Below, in pieces: positions 10,371 to 20,587 of a stretch of 64,000 nt of DNA. Where the stretch lies: NCBI GenBank assembly GCA_022606425.2, contig JAHDVF020000440.1:1116001-1180000 (forward strand). The letters are read 5' to 3'. Every line of letters starts with the position of its first letter. The stretch's first letter is position 1. A program made the translations under genes and the position numbers. This DNA is from Lepidostoma basale (taxonomy: Eukaryota > Arthropoda > Insecta > Trichoptera > Lepidostomatidae). The notes below the pieces were generated by a model. It searched no databases, was not told the origin of the DNA, and saw only the letters and a list, made by a program, of their open reading frames with translations.

Positions 10371-10720
10371 GAATCATAACATTGAAATTGCATCCCTGAG
10401 GCCACTCACACTATCACGAAATATGTCGACCTCCGAGGCGACCCGATTAAGCAATAAGATTGCCCTACCCACAGGCATAATCATCGGCAGGTTGGTTCTG
10501 CAGCGCGGCAAATAAAACAATCTGTGCTGTCTTTGACGAAGGTAACAGGGACAAATAGACCTACATCAATCAGGACATCCGAGTTTTGTATATGGCCGCC
10601 AATCAGCTGAAAGAAGTGAACTCCCAAGTGGATATTCCTCCTTCTCTCCAATGATTGGTAGTTTAGCATACCTAGCAAGAATTCAGTCGGAAAGAGCCAC
10701 ATATGACTTATTTCTGTTTA
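10371..10720 (-). mobile_element. CR1/Kiri-like LINE fragment
   Basis: The minus strand reads WLFPTEFLLGMLNYQSLERR and GVHFFQLIGGHIQNSDV, then a VGLFVP region and, after a frameshift, the CRTNLP / VGRA region. This is the same C-terminal domain as at 28.9-29.3 kb and 51.0-51.4 kb. Frameshifted and 5'-truncated. Confidence 0.8.
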
Positions 10721-11217
10721 GACTTCTGTATGCATATTAAAATACTTTTCCAAAACTTCGGCTGTCCCAAGAACTGTCACCGACATGATTAATAGACAGA
10801 TACCCACTTAGATCAATGACTTTGTATGATGTCAACCTCACATAAGGCCTGATTACAATCGTCGCTGTGAGTTATATAATGCCCGTACGATTGTTAGTTA
10901 CGTGGAGACTGGCACACTGGCCTACTGCACTGTGGATTATCGGTACTAAATCGTACTAAATGAGAGTTTGAATTAAGAATAGAATACTAGTTTCGTAATT
11001 TTCAACGGGCTTTTCCAAGATGTCTGCAATCTTTTAATTAAGATTAAAATCTGCTTATAATAATACCGCTTAAGAAGTTAAACATTTAAATGTATTTAGT
11101 ATAGGCAGAATAAATGGCATATTATAATTAATTCAAATCATGGGTTAATTATAAATAAGATTTGTGCAACTGAAAATTCGCTATTTAATATCGATGAAAA
11201 CATATTTTTCACCTAAG
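10721..11217. other. Stretch without recognised feature
   Basis: A slightly less AT-rich portion (about 10790-10960) has no visible open frame or repeat relative in the window. Remainder AT-rich. Confidence 0.4.
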
Positions 11218-11233
11218 TAAGGCGAAACACACA

Positions 11234-11448
11234 TGTGCTAAGGGGAGAAATATACCACCTTCTTCGACTGATAATAATGGATAAAGTAGAGGGACGTTGG
11301 GGAGTTGCTAGAAGGCAGCTGTCCTGGCTGCGGAACATTAAAGAGTGGACAGGAATAACAAGAGTTCAGAACCTGTTCCAAGTGGCGCAGGATAGAGATG
11401 CCTTCGCTGCAGTGATCGCTAACACCTGACACGGCACCGAAAGAAGAA
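11234..11448 (+). mobile_element. RTE-like LINE (family D), very short insertion
   Basis: The plus strand encodes LRGEIYHLLRLIIMDKVEGR and RQLSWLRNIKEWTGITRVQN, ending QDRDAFAAVIANT. This matches the C terminus of the copies at 38.5-38.9 and 49.9-50.2 kb. It is flanked by a perfect 16-bp direct repeat (TAAGGCGAAACACACA at 11218-11233 and 11449-11464), the target-site duplication. The intact duplication shows a fairly recent, severely 5'-truncated insertion of only about 215 bp. Confidence 0.9.
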
Positions 11449-11509
11449 TAAGGCGAAACACACACTCCCACGAAATTCCATAGGTCAGACGTTTTCATCA
11501 ATATTTTAT

Positions 11510-11625
11510 ATTAAACTAGCGGACCCGACAGACGACAACAGGAACCCCATCAAACACACGCAAAAAAAATCATCACAATCGGTTCAACCATTTAGGAGGA
11601 GCTCAACTACATACGCCCTAACAGA
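11510..11625 (+). mobile_element. Interspersed repeat with ACTAGCGGACCCGACAGACG start
   Basis: Contains ACTAGCGGACCCGACAGACG and AATCGGTTCAACCATTTAGG followed by AGGAG. This pairing is a common end sequence of dispersed repeats in insect genomes. I cannot assign it safely to LINE or SINE; only one copy is seen here. Confidence 0.5.
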
Positions 11626-12000
11626 AAAAATATTTGTTAAACGATATGGAACTAATATGATTGTTACAAAATAATTATTTAAAACAAGATTTTTTTTAAA
11701 TATAACAAATCAAATGTGGTCTCACATTACTTTATTAAGTTTTTTACAAGGGAAGCTCATTCTGCTATGCATTATAGGTACACTTATTTCATTGGATGTC
11801 ATATTTAAAATTGATTTAATTATTAATAAAAAAAATATATTGCAATTTATTATTCAGTTTAAAATAATGAGTCCAGTTACGCATTTGTGAATTAATATAT
11901 TTACAATACGATCATAAATTAATTAATTAATTAAATATGAAAATTACATTTTTAGAAATAAGACATAAAAATATTGAAACAGTAAATTATATATGGAACT
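11626..12000. other. AT-rich stretch, nothing recognised
   Basis: Very AT-rich with ATTAATTAATTAA-type runs. No supported feature. Confidence 0.4.
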
Positions 12001-12002
12001 TT

Positions 12003-12515
12003 AATAAATGCAGTAGAAATGAGATCTCTTAGACAAATCTGTGGTACTCTGTGTATGATAGAGTGTCGAATGAAAATATAAGAAGTGAATGCGGTACAAA
12101 TGATGGTGTTATGATCAAAATAATGAAAGGATCATTAAGATGGTTTAGACACATGGAAAGAATGAATGAAGAAAGAATGGTAAAAAAAATATATGTTAAC
12201 GATGTAAAACTTGTATCTTTAGTGTACTGGAAAAAAAAATCTGTAATGTTTAGATATGTTTAAAATAAATAAATGAAATAAAATGAAAAATGAAATAAAT
12301 GGAACCAGAAATAGAGAAAGACCGAGGAAAACGCGGCACAATTAAATAAATTAAATATTGAATGTCGGCCACGTGAGAAGTCAGAGAATTCGACGCGCGT
12401 GCATGACACGATGAATGAATGTTAAGGAAGCGAGAGAAATATGTCAGGAAAGAAAAGTATGGCAGTCCATTCTTTCTGCCTACCCTTTCGGGGAGACGGC
12501 GTGATGATTAGTTAG
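12003..12515 (+). mobile_element. RTE-like LINE, TTAG tail, split by a nested insertion
   Basis: Plus-strand C-terminal fragment with INAVEMRSLRQI.G and LRWFRHMERMNEERMVKKIYVNDVK before the break, then GTRNRERPRKTRHN and the 3' terminus with TTAGTTAGTTAG tail. A 93-bp piece (12207-12300) interrupts the region encoding VNDVNGT. Downstream it faces an inverted copy at 12600, tail to tail. Confidence 0.88.
12207..12300 (+). mobile_element. Nested CR1/Kiri-like 3' end inside the RTE copy
   Basis: Sequence from CTTGTATCTTTAGTGTA through TAGATATGTTTAAAATAAAT to ATGAAATAAA matches the reverse complement of 28690-28800, the 3' end of a CR1-like LINE. It lies between GATGTAAA and TGGAACC of the RTE host, with TAAA on both sides as a possible short target duplication. 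Confidence 0.75.
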
Positions 12516-12599
12516 TTAGTTAATTAACAGTAAATTACTAAGGTACGAAACGTGATAAAATTGATAAAACATAACTAACAATTAAAAAAAAAAAATTTA

Positions 12600-12955
12600 A
12601 TAACTAACTAACTAACTAACCATCACGCCGTCTCCCCGAAGGGGTAGGCAGAAAGAATGGACTGCCACACTTTTCTTTCTTGACATATTTCTCTCGCTTC
12701 CTCAACATTCATACATCGTGTCATGCACGCGCGTTGATTTATCGGACTCCTCACATAGCCGACATTCAATATTTGATTTATTTGATCGTGCCACGTTTTC
12801 CACGGTCTTCCTCTATTTCTGGTTCCATTTACATCATTAACATATAAATTTTTTACCATTCTTTCTTCATTCATTCTTTCCATATGTCCAAACAATCTTA
12901 ATGATCCTTTCATTATTTTGTTCATGACACCATCATTCGCACCGCACTCACTTAT
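12600..12955 (-). mobile_element. RTE-like LINE, 5'-truncated, TTAG tail
   Basis: Minus-strand frame of 100 codons (12925-12623) from MNKIMKGSLRLFGHMERM through GTRNRGRPWKTWHDQINQI to ILSAYPFGETA, then the 3' terminus and tail. Uninterrupted but far too short to be functional. Confidence 0.9.
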
Positions 12956-13745
12956 TATATAATAAAATTATTAAATCAATAAAATATATAATAAAATTAT
13001 TAAAATTCTAATTTAATAAAATGATTTATTAATTTTTTTTTAAATAATTATTTTTACAAACAAACAGAGTTGAATAATACCCTTGTGGGCGCGTTACGAA
13101 AGATCACCGCAGAATTGTAATGCAAAAGTGAAATTCGTCGCTTCGATTGCGTTCATATACCCGTCCATCACAGCACCGCCCAAACCTGTTATTTGCCGGT
13201 CCATTTCACATCATGATACGATGGCAAAGCATTCCCAACGAAAACAACAAAGTCAATGAATTAATTTTACAATTTGTTTTAATGTATTCTAGTGGCGAGC
13301 GTGTGATTTGAGTAGTTTACTATGCCGTTGCGGCGATCCGCTCCACGTGGGAATGCCTCGAGATAAAAAGTGAAATTAATGGCCCGATGCCCCGATTTAT
13401 CTCGCATTCCGCTAGTACCTACTCACTTGACATGGATTTAAATGCGGCTTAGTTGGCGAAAATATAATGCAATAGGGTTGATTCATCAGATCTTATTCAT
13501 TGTAAATGTGAAGAATGGAATCGTATAAAGAGAACGGACCAAAAGAAGTGGCCCACCACATACCCGAGGGTGTTATAGGACGCAGCGGCTTCCTTTCGTC
13601 AGCTTTGCTCTTGTTATGTACCTAACCACCCGTTCTCATGAATCACTTTCCTACGTCTATATTTTTAATCAAGATTTGTTTATATTATACTATATTAAGT
13701 AAACATTGGGGGTTCACAAGATGCATTAATTGATCTGATTAATTG
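12956..13745. other. Mostly unique stretch, moderately GC-rich in part
   Basis: The portion 13080-13440 is less AT-rich than its surroundings and shows no repeat relatives here; it might hold conserved noncoding or exonic DNA, but no frame stands out. Positions 13555-13605 match part of 58500-58570 on the opposite strand (ACCCGAGGGTGTTATAGG / ACCCGAGGCTGTTATAGG). Confidence 0.4.
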
Positions 13746-13750
13746 ATCGT

Positions 13751-13990
13751 ACGACCTTCGTGGCAGAGTGGTCACGAGCTCTGACTTCCATGCCGAAGGT
13801 CCGGGGTTCGATTCCCGGCGATGGCATTGTGATTGTCACACTGTCTTTGGTCTGGTGTAGAATTCACGTGACAATAAAATGGCGATAGATTGGCTACCTA
13901 TCACATGTCACGAGAATCAATATAATAGCTAAAAAATAAAAATTGTATACAGTAATTGGGTCCAAACGACCTGTTATGTACATAAAAAAA
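13751..13990 (+). mobile_element. tRNA-derived SINE, family A
   Basis: Nearly complete copy. Head ACGACCTTCGTGGCAGAGTG (A box TGGCAGAGTGG) and B box GGTTCGATTCCC are the split pol III promoter. The body has TTGTCACACTGTCTTTGGTC and ACAATAAAATGGCGATAGA, ending with CAAACGACCTGTTATGTACA and an A run. This is the 3'-end type with CCAAACGACCTG rather than AAT repeats. Confidence 0.92.
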
Positions 13991-14164
13991 AATCTGTTCC
14001 CACGTCTTCGTCCGACTTATTGAAGATTTGTTTATATTATTTATATTTTTGTAAACATAAGGGCTCGAACGCGATAACGTTTTTATTGATCTGTTTCCAC
14101 AGGTACATGTGTCATCGAACAAAGAAATGCACACTATTTAAGCTGAACCACATCATGGATTAAA

Positions 14165-14275
14165 TCAGATACAATTGCAACTTCTTAATAGTAACAAGTC
14201 TAGATACAATTGCAACTCCTTACTTGTAACACATATTTACTTCATTGTAATTTCTTGCTTGTAACATCGTCTTAA
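14165..14275. repeat. Short tandem repeat, about 50 bp units
   Basis: AGATACAATTGCAACT recurs at about 14168 and 14212, followed by a decayed third unit; each is followed by a CTTGTAACA-like motif. Origin unknown. Confidence 0.5.
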
Positions 14276-14440
14276 ATAAAGTTCTCTACTTAAAAATTAA
14301 ATCGTGTTGGAAGTTATTCCATCCCAAAAATCCTCACCCGAAGGATAAAACATAAAATTGGTGGCAAAGTGGCGAGACTATTTAAAAACACAAAACTCTT
14401 GCACTTCCTAGGCCCGTCCCTCGTCCATGCGGGAGTGACT

Positions 14441-14833
14441 TTAAATGTCCATTTACACTGGACAGTTATCAGCCGATACCGACACGTCACGATAAAAATA
14501 TCATTGAATCTCATTGGCTTGTTATCTCAAATCCTATTCTAAAATCGCCGTCGGGGGTTGCCGAAGAAAGCACCTAAATCACAATAAAAATGATCAATAT
14601 TTTTCAGGATGTGTTTCCTTCAGTATATTATTCTTTTTTACATAATACCGTTTTTACTACCATTTTAGTCGCCGTGGAGAAGGCAATTATCTCGGTGTTT
14701 AAATATAATATGAACGGAATCGGCATTAATTAAAAGTAACAAAACACCATCAAAACAAAACGGTTATTTGCTCAACGCAAACCCGTGACGTGTCGGTATC
14801 GGCTGATGACTGTCCAGTGTAAATGGACCTTAA
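14441..14833. mobile_element. TTAA-flanked MITE with ~45-bp inverted ends
   Basis: Outer arms at about 14446-14492 and 14784-14829 are reverse complements, including GTCCATTTACACTGGACAGT and CAGCCGATACCGACACGTCA. TTAA occurs exactly outside both arms (14441-14444; 14830-14833), as expected for a piggyBac-type target. No coding capacity. Unrelated in sequence to the three piggyBac-like copies at 29.8, 32.0 and 51.7 kb. Confidence 0.75.
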
Positions 14834-14884
14834 GACTAGAGAATGGAGTTGTAAGAAGAGCTAAGAAAATATTTTAAAAAATCT

Positions 14885-15085
14885 GTACCTTCATCATTAT
14901 CAGTCATTTGTCGTCAAATGTTGGATATAGGCCTCCCTTACCGAGTTCCATAACTCTTTGCCACTCTGTACCATTGACTTCCTGCCATTTTTTTTATATC
15001 ATCAGACCATCTTGCTAGTGGACTGCATGAGTCTGGTCCATCAATCATCCGCTGTGCCCACTATAGGCTGGCCCATTTCCACTTC
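14885..15085 (-). mobile_element. LINE 3' end fragment
   Basis: Minus-strand 3' end of an RTE-like element: the plus strand shows GTTGGATATAGGCCTCCCTT and CTATAGGCTGGCCCATTTCC, both common in the last coding portion of such LINEs. Tail is CATCATTATCA-type. No usable frame remains. Confidence 0.6.
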
Positions 15086-15319
15086 AATGAAGCTATTAGA
15101 AAAATTCATTTGTAGATATTAAATTACCACATTATTATTGAAATTCTATGAGATACGTGAAAAATTCACATTTTGTGAAGCATTTTTGTGTCCAAAATTG
15201 ATTTTACACTCTACGCTCCGCCTGCGACGAGGAAATCGTTTTTAAGCTTCATATTTAATTTCATATTAATTATTTATTAATAATATTTTTAAAATATAAT
15301 AAAATAAGTGCCATTAAGA

Positions 15320-15735
15320 GTTAGATGAGAATCTATAAAGCATGGGTAAGACCCATAATAATATATGGCGTAGAAGCAAGGGCAGACACAGAAAGGACCA
15401 AACAAGTTTCAAGGACTTCCGAGGTGAAGACTCTGAGGACGATAGATCGCGCGAGGAACACCAGAATAAGAGAGATATGTGAGGTTGAGGATATTATAAG
15501 ATGGAGCAGACAGCGAAAAGGGGACTGGTACGGTCATGTTCAAAGAATGGATACCACAAGACTCCCCTATATTGCGTTGCATAATCAGCCTCATGGGACT
15601 CGTCCTCGTGGAAGACCTCCTAAAAGATGAAAGGACAGTTGGGAGTCTACCTCATAGGAGGAGCAACACTCTGGAGTACAGACCACATAGGTCTACATCA
15701 AGGAGGAAGAAGAAGAAAAAAATAAAATAATAAAG
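15320..15735 (+). mobile_element. RTE-like LINE (family E), GAA-type tail
   Basis: Plus-strand frame of 101 codons with RIYKAWVRPIIIYGVEARAD, IREICEVEDIIRWSRQRKGD, WYGHVQRMD and RPRGRPPKR, then a frameshift and a tail of AGGAAGAAGAAGAAAA. Family E copies also occur at 43.7-44.1 and 57.4-57.7 kb on minus. 5'-truncated. Confidence 0.85.
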
Positions 15736-15739
15736 TATT

Positions 15740-16285
15740 CAATATTAAAAAAAATAACAAATATCTGTAAGATTTAATTTATATTCTGGGGGATGCATAT
15801 TAGTGTCGGGATGAGAAGAAAATCCTGTCATCAAAATCTTCGAGAATGGTAATGTTGTAGCACAATATCCTTGTTTAGATCTATTGTATCAAACGTCCAT
15901 TTCCCTCTCTATTCTTCAGGTCGTTACAGCTTCCTCTAATATTTGGTGCATATATTTTTCGTTAATGATGCTTTTCACAAAGTCAGAGTTCCGAGAAAAT
16001 TGTGTAATCATGTGATGTTGTGAACCCTACTCCATTATCCAACCTTGGTACAGGCAGCAGCTTTAAAACACAATTTCCTTGTAGGCGGAGTGTAAAGTAT
16101 ATGACGAATATGCGGACACAAAAACGCATCAAACAAATTTCTCACTTATCTAATAGAATTCCAATACGAATATGATTATTGAATCTCTAGAAATGAATTA
16201 TTAAATATACATTTTGTTATTTAATCATCTAGTACGGTGTAAAAACAGATTTAATAGTTAAAACGCGAAATTATAACAAGTAAAC
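15740..16285. other. Stretch without recognised feature
   Basis: AT-rich, no feature supported. Confidence 0.4.
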
Positions 16286-16287
16286 AT

Positions 16288-16396
16288 AACTCGTTGTCTT
16301 TGGTCTGGTGAATACGTGACAATAAAAATGCCGATAGACTAGCATTGCCCTAACTAAAAATTGTGCAGAGTAATTAGGTTCAAAATACCTGCTGTA
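16288..16396 (+). mobile_element. SINE family A, 3' part only
   Basis: Begins TTGTCTTTGGTCTGGTGAAT, followed by ACAATAAAAATGCCGATAGA and AGTAATTAGGTTCAAAATAC. Head with A and B boxes is missing. It runs directly into the satellite-like monomer that follows. Confidence 0.75.
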
Positions 16397-16530
16397 TTCA
16401 AAAGTGCAGAAAGTATCAGAATACCATCACATTTAAAAGGCCCAAGTGGAATCTCAAGAACCAGCGATGATGTCAATAAATTTTGGTGCAAATAAATCCT
16501 TAGGATTGAAAACACGAAGAAGAAACATAA
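16397..16530 (+). repeat. Orphan monomer of the ~91-bp satellite
   Basis: ATACCATCACATTTAAAAGG, CCAAGTGGAATCTCAAGAACC and TTTTGGTGCAAATAAATCC align with the start of the array at 54937. As in that array, the monomer follows the 3' end of a family A SINE, so the two form one composite unit. Confidence 0.65.
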
Positions 16531-16547
16531 CCAGAAATAATAACTAA

Positions 16548-16865
16548 CTAACTTACGATCACGCCGTCTCTCCGAAGAGAAAAAATAGACCGCCATACTA
16601 TTCTTTTTTGAAATACTTCCTCAACATTCATTCATAGTGTTATGCACGCACGTCGATTTCTCCGACTCTCCACGTGGCCAACATTCAATATCTGATTTAT
16701 TTGATCGTGCCACGTTTTCCTCAGTCTTCTTCTATTTCTAGTTCCATTCACATCGTTAACATATAAATTTCTTACCATCCTTCCTTCATTCATTATGACA
16801 ATGTGTCTAAACCATATTAACGATCCTTTCATTATTTTGTTCATAACACTTTTATTCGCACTCCA
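16548..16865 (-). mobile_element. RTE-like LINE, 5'-truncated, TTAG tail
   Basis: Minus strand: MNKIMKGSLIWFRHIVIMNE, GTRNRRRLRKTWHDQINQI and the degraded 3' end; tail AACTAACT on plus at about 16541. The 3' end has lost about 20 bases relative to other copies. Confidence 0.85.
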
Positions 16866-17985
16866 TTTTTTTAATTAGTTTTTATTGTTTACACATGGTA
16901 CAAAAATGGTTTGATATAATATTACAAATAAGTATGTATCTTAATTATATTTCGTTTCTCTTACTCTCCTTATGAAGGAATTTCCTTGTGTTAAAGAGAG
17001 GAGTATCCGGAGGAATTTTTCCTAAATGGGATCAAAGTCATGCCTTAGTTATCACTAAAATGTATGTCCCCAAAAGAGTCACCGTTCACTAAGATTTCAA
17101 GTTTTTAAGTTTTTTATTGAAAGCTTATATTCACTGTATGAGACCTGGTTATATTTTGTGAACATACTACCTAAATAAATCAACTCAATGCATACTCAAT
17201 ATAAAACACAAATAATAATGAAATTAATAATTATTAATTATTACATTATTCCAGAAGGCGTACCTAACATGGTGTATAACCGAGTCACGAAAAATGATTT
17301 GGGTATCGTATTGAGATGAGCCAATTCTCAAATTAAATTCTTCGCACTGGACTCGTGAGCATTTTGAAACTGGTTTTGTAATTCATAATAATAATATTTT
17401 AGGCTGCGAGAAAATACTTTTTCTATGGCGCTCGGCGTGCTCTCGTTTCAAAATAGACAAAAAATGCATCAGTCAGTGGTTTGCATCACAATTATTAAGT
17501 ATTTCTCCGGAGGAATTTCAAATCTATTTAGATGATAATTGATACGTGTAATAACACACTAGAACACATTAACACGGTAAGACCCATTTTCAACGTATTA
17601 AATACAATACACAGCGCTGTCCTTGCACTGGTTAGTTCCATAAACAATTTTGCGAAATGTTTTCGTTGCACTCTGTTGTGAAATTCGTTTTACTACTTTT
17701 AGTTGTATCTAGATCCACTAAGATGGAGAAAAATGAGTTAAATCAAAAATTATCAAAATTTGATCGTTTTTTTGCTATATCTTAGTGGTGATTATGTGAC
17801 GGGTTCCTATGTGACTTAATAAAATACGTGATAAAGGTAGGAAATTCATACATTTCTTGCTCTCATAAAATTATCAGAAGGGCCGTTAGTAATATGGAAA
17901 GGGAGAACTAAGTGGAATTACTCTAGGAATCAGCTATATAACAACCAATGTCTGATCTCATGACATAAAAATGTGATTTTTTTTA
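16866..17985. other. Long stretch without recognised feature
   Basis: AT-rich. TCCGGAGGAATT occurs at about 17007 and 17503 in the same orientation, the only internal repeat I noticed. No coding or mobile-element motif. Confidence 0.4.
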
Positions 17986-17989
17986 AAAT

Positions 17990-18085
17990 TACATTTTTAT
18001 TTTAAACAACGTGTTTGACAAACGTGTTTCGGGCCACAGACGCCCTTCCTCGTTGTGCAATTTTAAACAATAAAATGAGACAATA
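17990..18085 (-). mobile_element. Foldback remnant with hammerhead-like core
   Basis: On minus, 18055-18021 reads a decayed core (CGAGGA), hairpin GGGC..GCCC and GAAACACGTTT. Flanking TTTTATTTTAAACAA and TTTTAAACAATAAAA form outer arms. Related in layout to 58815-58950. Confidence 0.55.
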
Positions 18086-18594
18086 TCGTTATTTATATAC
18101 TACAGTAATAATGGAGGGGGGAGGGGGGAATTGCTGAAATTGAAGATGTCTAGAGGTAAGCATTATTCTTATTTATTTTGAATTGTTGGACAAAGAGAAC
18201 AAATCAATTATTGGACTTGAAATTAAGTTTATTTGGTTGTTTATAATATTTCCTATACATTTCTCGTATATCCAAAGATTCCTTCATCTGAATTTCTGAT
18301 CAAACACTATTGAAAAAAAAAATATTTTTTGTTATTATTTATTATTAAAGTATATTTATATGAATGTGCCCAAGCAAAATATGAATAGAACATATTTGAA
18401 AATTCTTTTAAATATTGATTAAACATAAGTTCCGATTCCAAATACAGTGCAATCCCTATTTTATATTTTTTAAGGGACTGAGAAAAAAAACAACAAAAAG
18501 AGGGAAAATGTGCGGGAGATGCCTATTGGTGGCCATTAGGTTCGCAACCCACCACAACGCGTCTCCCGCGGGGGCGAAAAAAAAGGATGGAATT
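18086..18594. other. Stretch without recognised feature
   Basis: AT-rich with a G run (18115-18130). A moderately GC-rich part at 18505-18580 shows no family resemblance. Confidence 0.4.
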
Positions 18595-18676
18595 CTGCAT
18601 CTGTTAAAGTGTGGCCGTTTATTCTTTCTGCCTACCGCTTCGGGTGACGGCGTGATGTTTAGTTAGTTAGTTTTAA
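18595..18676 (+). mobile_element. RTE-like LINE, extreme 3' end only
   Basis: Contains only the last ~60 bp of the family (TTTATTCTTTCTGCCTACCG, TTCGGGTGACGGCGTGATG) and TTAGTTAGTTAG tail. Confidence 0.8.
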
Positions 18677-18732
18677 TATTCTCTTTATTATTTATGTTTA
18701 GGATTTTTTTCAATTCCACTCCACCAATGCAG

Positions 18733-19017
18733 CAGTCTCCTGAAGTCGATATTTTGGACAGAAAGCTGTGGATGACTAGATTGGATGATCCGGAGAACCC
18801 TGATGATTACGCACAAGCGTTCGTAGATCCAGTGACTACATGGCGAATGGGGTATTCTTCAGAGCGGTACAACACTCAACATCTGTGACATGGAGTCCTT
18901 GCTGCCCTGTGAAATGTTCATTCGGGAGTCTGGAAGTGCGGTCCAGCTGGTGAACTTCTGGGTTGACGTTATTTGACCGAAGTTGCCTTTGACGCGACAA
19001 AGAACACTGTTAATCGG
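18733..19017 (+). pseudogene. Degenerate exon-like block, possible RGS-like protein
   Basis: The block starts after an acceptor-like ATGCAG and ends at a GTACGT donor-like site. The first frame gives SPEVDILDRKLWMTRLDDPE and NPDDYAQAFVDPVTTWRM, then after a one-base shift CDMESLLPCEMFIRESGSAV, QLVNFWVDVI, a stop, and PKLPLTRQRTLLIG. The residue pattern around QLVNFW is reminiscent of RGS-domain helices, but I cannot confirm this. Codon use and composition look like real coding sequence. One frameshift and one stop suggest a dead exon or gene fragment; sequencing error cannot be excluded. Confidence 0.5.
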
Positions 19018-19119
19018 GTACGTACAAAATCATATTCCTATAGAATTGAATATTTTATAAATATAATACTCAAAGATTTCAAAAATCCATTCAAAATACG
19101 AGTAAATATATAATACTGC

Positions 19120-19320
19120 ATAGTGTGTTGGAGGGAATGGTCGGGGGATTGATTGGCAGAGGACGACCTCGCCAAGAGTAGGTACCTAGACCAGATTTAC
19201 CGAGATATGGGCTGCATCTCTTATGCGGGGTTGAAGAGAGTTGCCGAGGACCGAGCGGAGTGGAAGAGGAGATGCGTATCCTTGCTGCAGACCAATTGTT
19301 AGATTGAGACCGGAGAGTGA
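19120..19320 (+). mobile_element. RTE-like LINE (family F) C-terminal end
   Basis: The plus strand reads LIGRGRPRQE, then QIYRDMGCISYAGLKRVAED and RAEWKRRC. The order GRGRPR - DM - AEDRAEW is standard for the end of RTE-type proteins. Only one copy of this family is seen in the window. Confidence 0.65.
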
Positions 19321-19371
19321 GAGTTAACAATAAAATTTAACGATGTTACATATTTACTACTTCGACTTGTC

Positions 19372-19475
19372 TTTATTTTGACAGCGATCGGTTTCGCCAT
19401 ATTAGTTGGCATCAACAGACTGGTCGTCGTTGCCAGCGAGCCTGGCGAAACCGATCGCTGTCAAAATAAAGTTAA
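19372..19475. mobile_element. Foldback element with paired hammerhead-like motifs
   Basis: Arms TTTATTTTGACAGCGATCGG (19372 on) and its reverse complement (ending 19470) enclose a centre with GTTGGCATCAACAG. Each arm holds GGCGAAACCGATCG. On minus, CTGTTGA - GCCA..TGGC - GAAAC resembles a hammerhead core with one altered base; the plus-strand core is more decayed. Confidence 0.65.
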
Positions 19476-19594
19476 AAGGTGGAAGCAGTTAATTAAAAAC
19501 ATAGTTTTATTTCATTATTATTTAAAATGAACTTCCATCAAGGAAAGTCAATAGATTGTCTAAATAATTACTAAGGTTTATTTTAGTAAATTAT

Positions 19595-19710
19595 TTTTCT
19601 TCTTCTTCCTCTAGGTTGTATTACTTGTTGGTGTCGGTGACTTGTCCTGGGATGATGACGTCCCACCATATTCGGCGGTCTTCCTGGTAGTCTCTTGCTG
19701 CGGTTTTTGA
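19595..19710 (-). mobile_element. LINE 3' end with GAA tail
   Basis: Plus strand starts CTTCTTCTTCC, the reverse of a GAAGAAG tail, then GGGATGATGACGTCCCACCA, which resembles the extreme 3' end of another RTE-like LINE. Short and low in certainty. Confidence 0.4.
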
Positions 19711-20039
19711 ATAAGTGTAAGTGAATTTCATCCAATTATATTTTTATAGGCAAAATATTTTCCTGGATGTCGAAGAATGAAAGTGGCAGTCGCGTGATTG
19801 GTAGAAGGCCTACGTTCACCAATGGACGACAGACGGTTTATAAGTAAATAACATAAGTAAGTGTCTATGCGTCCCTTTTTAAATATTATTATGTATGCAT
19901 TCCCCTAATTTATTTTTTCCCCACATCGACATTATTCTATCATCTTTATACACATTATTCGTAGAGTTGAAATGTCTACAGCGTTTTTCCTACAATCACC
20001 GTTCTTCGGATAACCGATTAACCTGCTTAAGAAACTAAA

Positions 20040-20230
20040 AAAATATCTTCTTCTTGTCTTGTCACACCTCCGTGGTGCATAGGACCTCAAGGAATCTTTT
20101 TCACCCGACTCTATCGCATGCCTGATGCCTAACACCATCCCAAGTGAGGCCTACTGTGTAACCACATCCTGCGGGGTTCTTCTCTAGGTGGCTCTAGGAC
20201 TGCCACGCTTCCTCTTTCCCCCCATAGGGG
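20040..20230 (-). mobile_element. LINE 3' end with GAA tail, second family
   Basis: Starts with CTTCTTCTTG on plus, followed by TCACACCTCCGTGGTGCATA and GGTGGCTCTAGGACTGCCAC, GC-rich relative to surroundings. Typical of a truncated RTE-like element read on minus, with no usable frame. Confidence 0.45.
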
Positions 20231-20585
20231 ACCAGTTTATAGTCAAGAAACCAAAACAATATACGTATGTCTATTTTCAAGATTATATGTCTAACTATGT
20301 CTAACTGATTGTACGAAAGCACAATTAAGGGTTAATCTTTCTAAAGCTGAAAAGTATCAAAAAGATAAAAATAAGTTTTTGATTCCAATTGATGCTAAAC
20401 ATAAAAGCCAATAAGTGTGCAAAGATGCGAAGTGATTAAATAATAATGTGTAGTTCAAATTTGTAACCTAAATATGCCACCCGTGCTACATGACACTTTT
20501 TACAAGAAACACTTTCTTATTTTTTTTATTTTTAAAGTGCTTGGTATTTATTCTTTTTTCATAAAGAATTAATGCATTATTTTAC
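20231..20585. other. Stretch without recognised feature
   Basis: AT-rich, nothing supported. Confidence 0.4.
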
Positions 20586-20587
20586 AG

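Noticed and set aside
13751..13830. Possible tRNA gene (A and B boxes)
   Set aside because: The same head occurs at least seven times with a SINE body and tail, and the cloverleaf is not intact; it is a tRNA-derived SINE.
17007..17515. TCCGGAGGAATT direct repeat as transposon target duplication
   Set aside because: The 12-mer flanks nearly 500 bp with no mobile-element feature and the flanks beyond it differ; probably chance.
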